A stretch of DNA of 64,000 bases from Streptomyces sp. F63 (GCF_018070345.1 NZ_JAGPXX010000004.1:124001-188000), one strand, 5' to 3'. Counted from the first letter of the stretch, positions 38,101-43,461 are shown. Made by a program: numbers and translations. Notes: generated by a model from the letters alone, not told the origin.

Positions 38101-38771
38101 GCCCGCACACCGTCACCGCCGACTACGAGAGCGACAGCGGCAACTTCAACGACTCCACGGGCAGCACCACGCAGATCGTCGACCTGTCGCCGACGACGAC
38201 CACGGTGACTTCCGCACCGGACCCCTCGATCTTCGGGGAACCGGTCACCCTCACCGCCACCGTGGCCGCGACAGTGCCGGGCGCGGGCACACCCACCGGC
38301 ACCGTCACCTTCGTCATCGACGGCACCACCAGCGTCACCCAGCCGCTGGTCTCCGGCGTGGCCACCTTCACCACCAGTTCGCTGGCCATCGGCCCGCACA
38401 CGGTCCAGGCGTCCTACAACGGTGACGCGCAGTTCGCCACCTCCAGCGGCGCCGACACCCACACCGTGGACCGGGCGCCGACCACGACCGTCTCCGCCTC
38501 GTCCCCGAACCCGTCCTTGCCCGGCCGGCTGGTGACCTTCACGGCGACGGTGACACCGGTGCCCCCGGGAACCGGGACGCCCACCGGCACCGTCACCTTC
38601 GTCATCGACGGTGGCGGCGGCGGGACCTTCACCGCACCGCTGATCGGCGGCGTGGCCACCACCACCAACCGGGGCCTGACACTCGGCCCGCACACCGTCA
38701 CCACCACCTACAGCGGCGACGCGGACTTCCAGCCCTCCACCGGATCCCACGTCCACACGGTGTCGAACTGA
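26121..38771 (+). CDS. Giant bacterial Ig-like tandem repeat protein (4,216 residues, about 43 domains)
   Basis: The product consists only of repeated Ig-like beta domains of 90-100 residues. Each shows T-T-T-V-x-S-x-P-D-P-S-V-F-G-Q-P-V-T-F-T near its start, PGSGTPTGTVTF in the middle, and YSGDxxFxxSxGTDTHTV at its end. I count 43. The start ATG 26121 (MPYSTLTT) follows GAAAGG by 7 nt, and an in-frame GTG at 26076 is less likely. The first domain begins within 10 residues of the start, so there is no signal peptide. The protein ends in the last domain (HVHTVSN), with no LPXTG, transmembrane segment or cell-wall-binding module. Only two cysteines exist, both in domain 3. From domain 7 on, domains recur with period nine. 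Such chains usually act as stalks or adhesins; how this one would leave the cell is unclear. It is monocistronic, with a strong terminator. Confidence 0.92.
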   Translation: MPYSTLTTITASPTTTVYGQPVTFTATVRSLYPPAGTPTGTVTFRIDGPGGGTFTAALDSLGRARVTLSTLDAGTHSITATYNGSPVYLRSQGFFLYGVTRASTATRVSSSPDPSAPGQPVTFTARVEAVPPGAGTPTGEVVFVIGALGAFTARLDANGVARVTVSRLPTGTSGVTAIYKGDHNFLPSSGTGTHSVEPVRYPTTTTVVSAPDPSAVGQPVTITATVTPDPGADCPGPPTGTVTFVVSGDGGGTFVRSVGAGGTATLTLSTLGPGSHDITATYNGDACYLGSAGTDTHTVGQATTTTTVVSAPDPSAFGETVTFTATVTPVPPGSGTPTGHVVFEIDGLTLTGTLVNGVAAVSTDALPIGEYDVTATYPGDPGYAGSQGFDTHTVGRATTTTTVTSSPDPSAYGEPVTFTATVTPVVPGTGTPTGTVRFEITGPSGTIVRTGELDVSGQAVVLLQDLEAEEYTVTAVYQGDATFAGSSGTDTHTVTRAATSTLLVSSPDPSEYGQNVTFEALVSSTVPGGPVPTGTVTLTVGGNTVVLSLDATGTARFTTATLPAGSYTATAAYSGDENHEPSSGTDPHTVDRAPTRTVLTSVPDPSVFGEEVVFRVTVSAVGPGAGVPTGSVTVTDSAGDTFTLELDETGSAEVRTAGLPVGTYSATADYLGDGNFAPSSGSDSHRVDRAGTTLAVTTGPDPSVLGETVTFTATVTPTAPGAGTPAGTVVFLVDGRELAGTLTGGTVTVTDSTLPVGTYTVTAVYAGDASFTGSTGTDTHTVTAADTTTTVTSSPDPSVFGQPVLVTAQVLPVTPTGLVPGGTVTFTVSGGGGTTTVPVDTGGAATFTLHALPAGPHEITAVYSGDASFTGSTGTDTHTVTAADTTTTVTTAPDPSASGTPVTISATVTADPPGSGTPTGTVLFTIDGVPQTPVPLNPDGTAVLVTSSLGLTPDPHLITADYTSDTANFTGSSGSDTHRVVVNPQTATTVGSSPDPSVFGETVTFTATVTPSGPGPVPTGTVTFVVSGGSGGGTFTRPLDGTGTATLTLDTLSVATHAVTATYSGDAVYTEPSSGTDTHVVDRAATLVTAGSAPDPSVFGETVAFTATVVPIAPGAGTPTGEVVFTIDGTVTLTGILSGGTVTVTDATLPAGPHTVIAEYVGDENFTGSTGSDSHQVVRADTTTTVATSPDPSVFGQPVTVTAVVAPVAPGAGTPTGTVTFTPGGGSATTVPLGPDGTATLVLTSLPAGVRTIDAVYSGDPGHNPSAGSDTHTVTAADTTTTVTSSPAPSVFGQPVLFSAAVSPVAPGSGTPTGTVEFQITGPTTTTLTGTLNPGGIAVVSTGTLPTGDYTVTATYSGSPDFTGSTGTDTHTVARALTQTTVLTAPDPSVSGQDVLFEAVVAPIAPGQGIPTGSVTFVDSGGGSVTVPLDANGVARTTTSTLPAGSYLVDAFYGGSADFAPSSGADTHQVDKAATRTVITVSPSPSVFGEEVLLRAVVTPIAPGAGVPTGFVLMTEPGGVTFLVPLDASGVAEVRTTELAVGSYSGTATYQGDANFLPSTGAGTHTVGRAGTTTTVTTGPDPSVFGQEVTLTATVAPVAPGAGTPTGTVTFTVDGTTTLTAALSGGTASAVISTLHTGPHTITAVYAGDASFTGSTGTDTHQVDQAATTTTVTSDPDPSVFGQPVVLTAAVQPVFPGAGVPTGTVTFTISGGGTFTVPLDSSGTATLSTATLPAGSLTVTAVYSGDPDFTTSTGTDTHTVAPAATTTTVTSSPDPSALGDPVTIRAVVTADPPGSGTPTGTVVFTIDGTPQAPVALDANGTAVLITSSLGLTPDPHTVEAQYLPGTGDFAGSSGSDTHRVEVTPQTTTVVTSAPDPSVFGETVTFTATITPAGAGPVPTGTVTFTVSGGTGGGTFTVPVDASGTATLTLDTLSVADHAVTAAYSGDGTYDPSSGSDTHLVNRASTRVETTSFPDPSVSGQEVTLTATVVPLAPGAGTPTGQITFTIDGTTTLTAPLTGGTATTTISTLAPGPHSITAEYSGDQSFNSSTGTDTHQVDRAGTDTTVTSGPDPSVSGQPVTFTAAVTAQPPGAGVPTGTVTFTFGAGSGTGPVTVPLDPTGTATLTTGALPVGHYLVTATYNGDAAFTPSFGVDTHNVERAATRIDVTSSPDPSAYGQSVVFLATLSPVAPGAGTPGGTVVFEFTGPTTLTLTGTVGANGVAEVDTGELDAGEYTVTAGYSGDSGFLPVTGSDTHTVSRAATQTVLVSTPDPSVYGQEVLFEAVVSAVPPGAGTPTGTVTLVSSRGDSVVLPLDANGVARFTDSTFPAGSYSADAFYSGDANFAPSSGADTHVVDRAATTTSITVTPSPSVFGEEILLRTVVTAVSPGAGIPTGTVVLTEPSGVFFTAELDEFGVAEVRTTELAVGSYSGTSAYLGDANFLPSSGAGTHVVTPADTTTTVTSTPDPTVFGQTVTLTAVVAPVPPGSGTPQGTVNFVIDGSTTLVGTLVGGTATVTTNSLSTGPHTIVATYVGAGDPGFNSSSGTDTHQVNQASTTTTVSSGPDPSYVGQPVVFTAAVTTNTPGSGTPTGTVTFTITGHGTTTVPVDTNGTATLTVNSLPAGAQTATATYNGDTNHTTSTGTTTQQVLAALTTTTVTTSPDPSALGSPVTIRATVTTNPPATGTPTGTVTFTIDGTPQTPIPLDPNGDAVLTTSALGLTPNPHTITADYTPNTPDHTPSTGTDTHTVELAPQTTTTVTSTPDPTVFGQTATFTATVTPNAAGPTPTGTVTFTISGGTGGGTFTQPLDGTGTATLNLTTLSVTEHAVTATYNGDTNYDPSTGADTHLVNPANTTTTVTTGPDPSVFGEPVTLTATVAPVAPGTGTPQGQVTFLIDGTTTLTATLTSGTATTTINTLTPGPHTITATYNGDTGFNASTATDTHQVNPANTTTTVTSNPDPSVYGQPIVFTAQVLPASPGAGIPTGTVTFAISGGGGTFTRTVDETGHATLTVPVLPTGNYTVTATYSGDTGFNTSTGTDTQTVNQATTQMTVTSTPDPSAYGASDLFVAVVQPVSPGGGTPTGTVSFVISGPTTVTLNATLDANGVAEVATALLPAGEYTVTATYSGSGDFTPVTGTDTHTVTRAATQTVITSSPDPSVTGEPVLFEVVVTPISLGVGVPSGTVTVLTSRGDTIPLTLDANGRASFTDASFPAGSYSLDAFYDGDANFAPSSGADTHVVDRAATTTSITVTPSPSVFGEEILLRAVVTPVAPGAGVPTGIVVMSEPSGVLFIAELDEFGVAEVRTTELAVGSYSGTAAYQGDANYLPSAGSGTHVVTPADTTTTVTSTPDPTVFGQTVTLTAVVAPVPPGSGTPQGTVNFVIDGTTTLVGTLVGGTATVTTNSLSTGPHTIVATYVGASDPSFNSSSGTDTHQVNQASTTTTVSSGPDPSYVGQPVVFTAAVTTNTPGSGTPTGTVTFTITGHGTTTVPVDTNGTATLTVNSLPAGAQTATATYNGDTNHTTSTGTTTQQVLAALTTTTVTTSPDPSALGSPVTIRATVTTNPPATGTPTGTVTFTIDGTPQTPIPLDPNGDAVLTTSALGLTPNPHTITADYTPNTPDHTPSTGTDTHTVELAPQTTTTVTSTPDPTVFGQTATFTATVTPNAAGPTPTGTVTFTISGGTGGGTFTQPLDGTGTATLNLTTLSVTEHAVTATYNGDTNYDPSTGADTHLVNPANTTTTVTTGPDPSVFGEPVTLTATVAPVAPGTGTPQGQVTFLIDGTTTLTATLTSGTATTTINTLTPGPHTITATYNGDTGFNASTATDTHQVNPANTTTTVTSNPDPSVYGQPIVFTAQVLPASPGAGIPTGTVTFAISGGGGTFTRTVDETGHATLTVPVLPTGNYTVTATYSGDTGFNTSTGTDTHTVNAADTATSVTGTPNPSFFGEQVTFIAVVQSLLPGSGTPTGDVVFTIGGGGGGSFTVTLDSDGIAQLTLSTLEVGPHTVTADYESDSGNFNDSTGSTTQIVDLSPTTTTVTSAPDPSIFGEPVTLTATVAATVPGAGTPTGTVTFVIDGTTSVTQPLVSGVATFTTSSLAIGPHTVQASYNGDAQFATSSGADTHTVDRAPTTTVSASSPNPSLPGRLVTFTATVTPVPPGTGTPTGTVTFVIDGGGGGTFTAPLIGGVATTTNRGLTLGPHTVTTTYSGDADFQPSTGSHVHTVSN
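33453..35226 (+). repeat. Near-identical 1.77-kb direct repeat, copy A
   Basis: It matches 36099-37872 at a constant offset of 2,646 bp (exactly 882 codons). I noticed only about eight substitutions, most in the first 300 bp, and long stretches from about 33730 to 35048 look identical. It covers domains 26-31. It ends abruptly where copy A continues CCAGACCGTC and copy B continues CCACACGGTG. Confidence 0.92.
36099..37872 (+). repeat. Near-identical 1.77-kb direct repeat, copy B
   Basis: This is the second copy of 33453-35226, covering domains 35-40. The near-identity including third codon positions indicates a recent in-frame duplication or gene conversion rather than selection on protein alone. 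Confidence 0.92.
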
Positions 38772-38787
38772 CACGACCGTCGCAGAG

Positions 38788-38820
38788 AGGGGCCGTCCGG
38801 GTTCTCCCCGGGCGGCCCCT
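38788..38820 (+). terminator. Terminator of the giant gene
   Basis: A 14-bp stem with one G-T pair (38788-38801 with 38807-38820, 5-nt loop) begins 17 nt after the stop codon. Confidence 0.8.
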
Positions 38821-39088
38821 CCGCTCTGTCCCCGCCAGGGCAACCCTGCGCCCCGGTGACCCGGCGGCCGGTGGCGCACCCGAGGTCCGCGGCCAGAGCG
38901 GCAGGCACCGGAGGGCCGGGGGCGGAGCCGGCGCGGCCTGTACGTCCTCGACGGCGCCCTCGTCCCTGGCGCCACGGGCGCGTGCAATCCCCCGATGACC
39001 AGCGCCGCCGTGGCCGAGCGGGCGATGGACGCCACCACCGCCCGGGATGTCGGCACGGTCATCCGACCGGACCCGCCGACGCGGCTGC

Positions 39089-39117
39089 GGGAGCCCCGCG
39101 CTTCCCGCGGGGCTCCC
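39089..39117 (-). terminator. Terminator of the peptidoglycan-binding gene
   Basis: An 11-bp perfect stem GGGAGCCCCGC/GCGGGGCTCCC (39089-39099 with 39107-39117) lies 70 nt past the stop. Confidence 0.65.
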
Positions 39118-39186
39118 CGGATCCGTTCCCGGCCCTCCACACGCTCCGCACCCGGCGAACACGCAAGCGGGGGGCCGGGCCCGGCT

Positions 39187-39648
39187 TCAGAAGTTGTTCA
39201 CGCACCAGTTGGCGAAGTTCTTGAACGCCGCCTTGGTCCCCGGGCCGGCGATTCCGTCGATGGCACCGGTGTAGCCCCAGCCGTTGTTCTTCAGGAAGCG
39301 CTGCAGCGCCTTGATGGTGCCGCTTCCGACGATGCCGTCGATCGGGCCGGTGTAGCCGTGGTGGGCCTTGAGGTGACGCTGGAAAGCCTTCCAGCTGTTG
39401 GGCCCCAGCTGCCCGTCGATCGAGTCGGTGTACCCCCAGTACGCCCGCAGCCAGCGCTGGACACCCTTGGCCTGCGTGGTGTTCAGGCCGAGGTTGACCA
39501 CCGCGAGCGGCGCGGCGGCCTCGGCGGGCGCCACCTGCTGCACGGACGAGTCCGGTGCCGCGAAGGCGGCGCCCGCACCCGCCAGGCTGCCGGCGGCGAG
39601 CCCGGCGACGGCGGTGAGGCTGACGAGTGTTCTTGCGAGAGCACGCAT
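39187..39648 (-). CDS. Secreted peptidoglycan-binding protein
   Basis: The 153-residue product starts MRALARTLVSLTAVAGLAAG, a Sec signal peptide with probable cleavage after AAFA. The mature part is three consecutive PG_binding_1-like units, each with (W/F)L or FL, then GYTG.IDG..G..T..A(F/L)(Q/K): about 60-90 (YTDSIDGQLGPNSWKAFQ), 91-120 (YTGPIDGIVGSGTIKALQ) and 121-150 (YTGAIDGIAGPGTKAAFK). There is no catalytic domain. It likely binds cell-wall peptidoglycan outside the membrane. It is monocistronic, converging on the giant gene. Confidence 0.88.
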   Translation of the reverse strand: MRALARTLVSLTAVAGLAAGSLAGAGAAFAAPDSSVQQVAPAEAAAPLAVVNLGLNTTQAKGVQRWLRAYWGYTDSIDGQLGPNSWKAFQRHLKAHHGYTGPIDGIVGSGTIKALQRFLKNNGWGYTGAIDGIAGPGTKAAFKNFANWCVNNF

Positions 39649-40136
39649 GTGGTGTTCCCCCATTCGTTGGGCGGGTTCCATCCGGCACGGCGCACGGGCC
39701 CACGTCCTCGGCCGCGTCGTACCGGTGTCCCCCTCTTGGTCGCTCTTGGCCGCGACACGCGAAAGGTTCCCCGGGTCATTGGGAACCCCCGCGTCGCCGC
39801 GCTGCGGGGAAAAACTACCGCTTCTTCCGCACCCCGCCAGGACTGCCGTGTCAACTGTCCGATACGAGATTCCCATTGATCCGGATCGAGCCGACCGGCG
39901 AACAATTCCACTTACCACGGAATGCGATATTCAGAGCGGCCCCGACCAGGGACTCCCCTGGTGGATGGCCTCCGCCGTCACACCGGCGAATTCCCCGCCG
40001 GCATGCGCCGGCGACAGCACCCGGCCTCCACCGAATGTCCGAAATCCACAAGATCGCACGCGCCATCGCGGACACCCCGCCACCCCTGACTCAGCCATTC
40101 GGTCACGGAGCGGCCCGGAATAACGAATTCCCATTC
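39649..40136. other. Relatively AT-rich intergenic region
   Basis: These 488 nt lie between the peptidoglycan-binding gene and the right end of the TnpB element. Base composition is clearly less GC-rich around 39840-39935 and 40085-40140 (for example AACAATTCCACTTACC) than in the surroundings. It presumably holds the leftward promoter of the 39648 gene. No gene seen. Confidence 0.5.
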
Positions 40137-40270
40137 GTGACTCCACCCACGACTGATGTCGCGGGCTTCCTGTGTCGGTGGCTAGGCACCGGCGCAGAGG
40201 ACCAGCCCGGCCCTGTGCAGGACGTTCAGCGCGCCGACGTGGTCGGCGTTCGCGACCAGGCCGCAGTTGA
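40117..40270 (-). ncRNA. Predicted omegaRNA 3' region and guide of the TnpB element
   Basis: Leftward past the tnpB stop come GGAAGCCCGCGACATCAGTC, a stem CCCGCGAC/GTCGTGGG (40158-40165 with 40146-40153, loop ATCA), and then GGGTGGAGTCAC ending at 40137. This is the usual form of IS605-type right ends, where the omegaRNA scaffold stops and the guide starts. The next 20 nt (40136 to 40117, read leftward) are GAATGGGAATTCGTTATTCC, the predicted guide. The 5' boundary inside tnpB is a rough estimate. Confidence 0.6.
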
Positions 40271-41408
40271 CGCACGTGAACTTCGCCTGGGTGACGCGGT
40301 TCTCCTTCGCCACGTGCCCGCACCCGCCGATGCCGGGTGGGCAGGTGCGGGACGTGTTGCGGGCGTCCACCGGGATCACACGGCGGCCGGCGCTTTCAGC
40401 CTTGTCCGCCAGGATCCGCAGGAACTGCCCCCAACCCGCATCGAGAATACTGCGGTTCAGCCCAGCCTTCGCCGCCGCGCCGTTCGCCAGGAACGCAGCA
40501 TCGCGGTCGGGGTCGGGCCGGGGTGCGGGCGCCCTCGTCATGCCCGCGGTGTTCAGCCGCTCGTGCCCGATCACATCATGCTCGCGCACGAGAGCGAGGG
40601 CGGCCTTGTGGTGGTGATCCAGACGCCGGCGCCGGATCTTCGCGTGCAGCCGGGCGACCTTGCGGGCCGCAGCACGATGCTTCTTCGTACGACGCCGCGT
40701 GCGCTTGGGAAACGTCGCCAGGTGCCGCTGCGCTGCGGCCAGCTCCCCGGCCGAGGCCTGCAGGAACCCGGGGTTGGCGACGTGGCGGCCGCTGGAGTCG
40801 GTGAGGAAGTGGACCGTGCCCAGGTCGATACCCACCCTGCTGCCCGTGGGGGGCAGCGGCTCGGCGGGCGCCTCGTCACAGGCCAGGATCACATACCAGT
40901 GACGCCCCTCCCGCTTCACGCTCACCGTCTTCGCCCGGCCCTTCACGCTCCGGTGCCGGTGGACGCGGACATGCCCGACACCCTGCAGCCGGACCCGCGT
41001 CTGCGCGTCGTGGGGAGTGGAATCCCACCGGCAGCCGTCCCCGTCCCTCGGGAACGTCACGGTGTCGAAGTGCCCGACCCCTTTGAAGCGCGGGTATCCG
41101 GGGGTGCCACCGGCCTTCACCCGCCGGAAGAAGGCCTGGAAGGCCCGGTCCAGACGGCGCAGGGTCGCCTGCTGGCTGGAGAAGGACCACCGGCCCTGAC
41201 GCTCCGGATCGAACGCCCGGATCTCCCTCAACTGCGCCGACTGATCCCCATACCGCACCGACGTCCGGGAACTGTGCCGGTAGGCATCACGACGCTCCTG
41301 CAACGCACCGTTGTACAGGGAGCAGTGATCCCGCAGCATCTCCGCCAGCGCCCGCTCCTGCCGGACCGTGGGACGCAGCAGAAACTTGTACGCCCGCCTC
41401 ACACCCAC
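40182..41408 (-). CDS. tnpB: RNA-guided endonuclease TnpB
   Basis: The 408-residue product from GTG 41406-41408 (VGVRRAYKFLLRPT) shows the full TnpB plan. The N-terminal OrfB_Zn-type helix-turn region includes LYNGALQERRDAY and TPGYPRFKG. The RuvC-like nuclease has all three acidic residues: D195 in RVGIDLGTV, E283 in IGHERLNTAG, D389 in NADHVGALN. The zinc ribbon is C356/C363...C379/C382. The first knuckle is CX6C (CPPGIGGC) instead of the common CX2C. All catalytic residues are present and the frame is intact, so the nuclease is probably active. A second GTG at 41402 is possible. Confidence 0.92.
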   Translation of the reverse strand: MGVRRAYKFLLRPTVRQERALAEMLRDHCSLYNGALQERRDAYRHSSRTSVRYGDQSAQLREIRAFDPERQGRWSFSSQQATLRRLDRAFQAFFRRVKAGGTPGYPRFKGVGHFDTVTFPRDGDGCRWDSTPHDAQTRVRLQGVGHVRVHRHRSVKGRAKTVSVKREGRHWYVILACDEAPAEPLPPTGSRVGIDLGTVHFLTDSSGRHVANPGFLQASAGELAAAQRHLATFPKRTRRRTKKHRAAARKVARLHAKIRRRRLDHHHKAALALVREHDVIGHERLNTAGMTRAPAPRPDPDRDAAFLANGAAAKAGLNRSILDAGWGQFLRILADKAESAGRRVIPVDARNTSRTCPPGIGGCGHVAKENRVTQAKFTCVNCGLVANADHVGALNVLHRAGLVLCAGA

Positions 41409-41520
41409 CCGGCCTCCCCCGTTTCCCCTGACCAACGCCGATGTGTGCACGCTACCGACCCCCACTGACAACGCAGCGTGCTCCGCCGCTGCGCGGCTCC
41501 GGCCCAAGGATTCGATTCCC

Positions 41521-41540
41521 CCACCGGCTGAAGCCGGTGG
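41521..41540 (-). repeat. Left-end hairpin of the TnpB element
   Basis: A perfect 9-bp palindrome CCACCGGCT-GA-AGCCGGTGG lies 113 nt upstream of the tnpB start, where IS605-type elements carry a subterminal stem-loop. It could also act as a weak terminator for the DHFR-like gene. Confidence 0.55.
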
Positions 41541-41592
41541 TCCCCTCGAAAGAAGGTCTGATGGCGGCCCCCGGGCGAGCCCGGAAGCCCCG

Positions 41593-42165
41593 TCAGCGGA
41601 CGACGTCGAACACGTTGAGCTGCAGGCCGTTGGCGTAGACGGCGTGCTCGACCAGCTTCAGCCGCTGCGCGTCCTTGTCCGTGGTGCTGAAGAGCCGCTT
41701 GCCCGCGCCGAGCAGGAGCGGGAAGACGAGCAGGTGGTAGCGGTCGATGAGGCCGGCGTCCGAGAGGGCCCGGTTCAGGGAGGCGCTGCCGTGGACGATG
41801 ATCGGGCCGCCTTCGGTCTCCTTCAGCGCGGCGACCTCGCCGAGCGAGCGCAGGATCGTCGTCTCGCCCCAGTTCGTCACCAGGTCGTCCTCGCCGAGGG
41901 TGGTGGACACGACGTACTTCGGCATCCCCTTGTAGTCGGCGAAGTCCTCCATGCCGGGCCACACCGGGCTGAACGCCTGGTAGCTGATCCGGCCCAGCAG
42001 CATCGCGGTGGCTTCCTCCTGCTCACGGCCCTTGATGTCGTACGCCTCGGGGAGGAACTCGACATCCTTGAAGGTCCACCCGGCGTTCCGGTACCCGGGC
42101 TCGCCGCCGGGGGCCTCCACGACGCCGTCGAGTGACATGAAGGCCGTGCTGATCAGGGTGCGCAT
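41593..42165 (-). CDS. RibD C-terminal/dihydrofolate reductase-like protein
   Basis: The 190-residue product begins MRTLISTAFMSLDGVVEAPG and contains MLLGRISYQAFSPVWPG, KYVVSTTL, GPIIVHGSASLNRALSDAGL and FPLLLGAGKRLF, all typical of the YyaP/RibD_C reductase family. These proteins bind NADPH; most are uncharacterised and few are true DHFRs. It is monocistronic; the TnpB element lies just downstream. Confidence 0.9.
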   Translation of the reverse strand: MRTLISTAFMSLDGVVEAPGGEPGYRNAGWTFKDVEFLPEAYDIKGREQEEATAMLLGRISYQAFSPVWPGMEDFADYKGMPKYVVSTTLGEDDLVTNWGETTILRSLGEVAALKETEGGPIIVHGSASLNRALSDAGLIDRYHLLVFPLLLGAGKRLFSTTDKDAQRLKLVEHAVYANGLQLNVFDVVR

Positions 42166-42392
42166 CTCAGTTCCTCGGTGTGTCTCGGATCGGGCGGGTT
42201 CGCTGTCGGCGGACGCGGCCGGCGCGGTCTCCGCCGTACGTGCGGCCGCGGCACGCCAACCATGTCTTCCGACTGCCGGTCGCGGGAAAACTCATCGGCC
42301 GCCGCCACCTTTTCGCGGACCGGGCGCCCCGGGTCCCGGCGAGGGGCCCCGGGGGGCGCGGGCTGCCGTCCGTGCGCCAGGGCCGCGACCGG

Positions 42393-43400
42393 CTACGAGT
42401 AGTTCCAGCGCTGCCCGTCGGCGCGCTCCTTGCAGTAGATGATCCGCCCGCCCGCGTCGTGCGTCTGCCTGCCGACGTGCTGGTTGGCGCAGAACTGCCC
42501 GGCGCGGTAGCAGTTGCCCGCGGGGGACGTCAGTTCGCACTGGCCGTTCCACTGCCCGGCGTCGGTGCCGGAGCCCCCGGAACCGCCGCCGGAGCCGCCG
42601 CCGGACGAGCTGCCGGTGCCGCTGTCGCGGGCGGGGGCCGGCGGGGTGTGGTCGGGGTCGTTCTCCCGGTCCTTGTAGGCGCCCTTCGAGGACGGGCAGG
42701 AACCGCCCTCGACGAGACTCAGTTTGGCCTTGGTGCCGGGCTTGACGTCGCTGCCCGCCTTGAGCGACTGGAAGCAGACCTTGTAGCCGTCCGGGTCGCT
42801 CTCCGCGTCGGAGGAGGCGACGGTGACGTCCTTGTAGGCCGAGTCGACACTGATGTCGTCCTCGCTCAACCCGGCCTTGGTGAGCGCTGTGACGGCCTTG
42901 GCGTAGACCGTGCCCGTGACGTCGGGGGCCTGGGGCCACGTCAGCGGGCCGCCGTCCTTCTTCGGGCAGAGGGCGCCTTCCGCCACCGCTCCGTAGTCGA
43001 CCGTGCCGTAGCCGATGTCCTCGAAACAGACCTTCCAGCTCCCGGACGGCTCGGCGTCGCCCTTGTTGGCGTTGTGCGCGGACGCGGTGTAGCCGGCGGC
43101 CTCGGCCGCCTTCCGCGCATCCCCGAGCGCCGTCCCCTTCTGGGACGGCATCCGCTCCGGCTCGGCCGTCACGGTGGTGGTGACCGTCGCGGTGACCGTT
43201 TCCCGGGGTTCGGCCCGGGGGTCTCCCCCGGAGCAGGCCCCGAGCAGGGCGACGGCCAGTACGCCGAGGGCGGCGGATCTCCCGCGGCTCGCGGCACGGC
43301 CGGCTATGTGCCGCGCCTGCTCCGAGAAGCGGCTTTCCCCAGGCAGTTGGCGGTCCCGCTCCTCGCGCGTCGCGTTCCGCCCGGTGTGAAGGTCCGTCAT
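42393..43400 (-). CDS. PASTA-like domain lipoprotein
   Basis: The 335-residue product has a long basic N-terminus, a hydrophobic stretch at about 42-54 and a lipobox LLGAC with lipidation Cys56. Two PASTA-like repeats follow (about 85-155 and 160-240), each with a conserved CF (WKVCFEDIGYG, YKVCFQSLKAG) and ending GALCP/GGSCP, so each probably holds a disulfide. A Ser/Gly linker (about 265-285) leads to a C-terminal region with four cysteines (QCELTS, NCYRAGQFC, IYCKE). It would be anchored outside the membrane and may bind cell wall; no kinase partner is adjacent. The 40-residue pre-signal region is unusually long, so the start could be further downstream. Confidence 0.78.
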   Translation of the reverse strand: MTDLHTGRNATREERDRQLPGESRFSEQARHIAGRAASRGRSAALGVLAVALLGACSGGDPRAEPRETVTATVTTTVTAEPERMPSQKGTALGDARKAAEAAGYTASAHNANKGDAEPSGSWKVCFEDIGYGTVDYGAVAEGALCPKKDGGPLTWPQAPDVTGTVYAKAVTALTKAGLSEDDISVDSAYKDVTVASSDAESDPDGYKVCFQSLKAGSDVKPGTKAKLSLVEGGSCPSSKGAYKDRENDPDHTPPAPARDSGTGSSSGGGSGGGSGGSGTDAGQWNGQCELTSPAGNCYRAGQFCANQHVGRQTHDAGGRIIYCKERADGQRWNYS

Positions 43401-43461
43401 GACGCATGCCCCCCTGATGCCTCAACACAGCTGTAGTGAACTTCGGTGCAGCTTAGCTCTG

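Larger units (their letters stand above)
38772..39186. other. Convergent intergenic region
   Basis: These 415 nt separate the giant gene and the peptidoglycan-binding gene, with one terminator near each end. Open frames crossing it have no recognisable content. Confidence 0.5.
40137..41560 (-). mobile_element. TnpB-only IS200/IS605 (IS1341-type) element
   Basis: The right end is at about 40137 (hairpin plus GGAGTCAC). The left end is probably near the perfect 9-bp hairpin at 41521-41540 (CCACCGGCT/AGCCGGTGG); its exact boundary is not determined. Only tnpB is present, with no HUH transposase tnpA, so the element cannot move by itself unless a related TnpA acts in trans. It sits downstream of the DHFR-like gene in the same direction. 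Confidence 0.7.

Noticed and set aside
26121..38771. CRISPR array or minisatellite interpretation of the repeats
   Set aside because: Units are about 290 bp, diverged and in frame, and they encode a recognisable Ig-like fold. There are no short identical repeats with unique spacers and no cas genes.
38856..39224. + strand frames between the giant gene and the peptidoglycan-binding gene
   Set aside because: Composition-driven; Pro/Arg-rich with no start signal and overlapping the terminator of the opposite gene.
40137..41590. A tnpA (HUH transposase) partner for tnpB
   Set aside because: No frame in the element shows the Y1 transposase HUH motif; only tnpB is present.
41593..42165. True dihydrofolate reductase (folA)
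   Set aside because: The signature is RibD_C/YyaP-like and lacks the FolA substrate motifs; general reductase family only.
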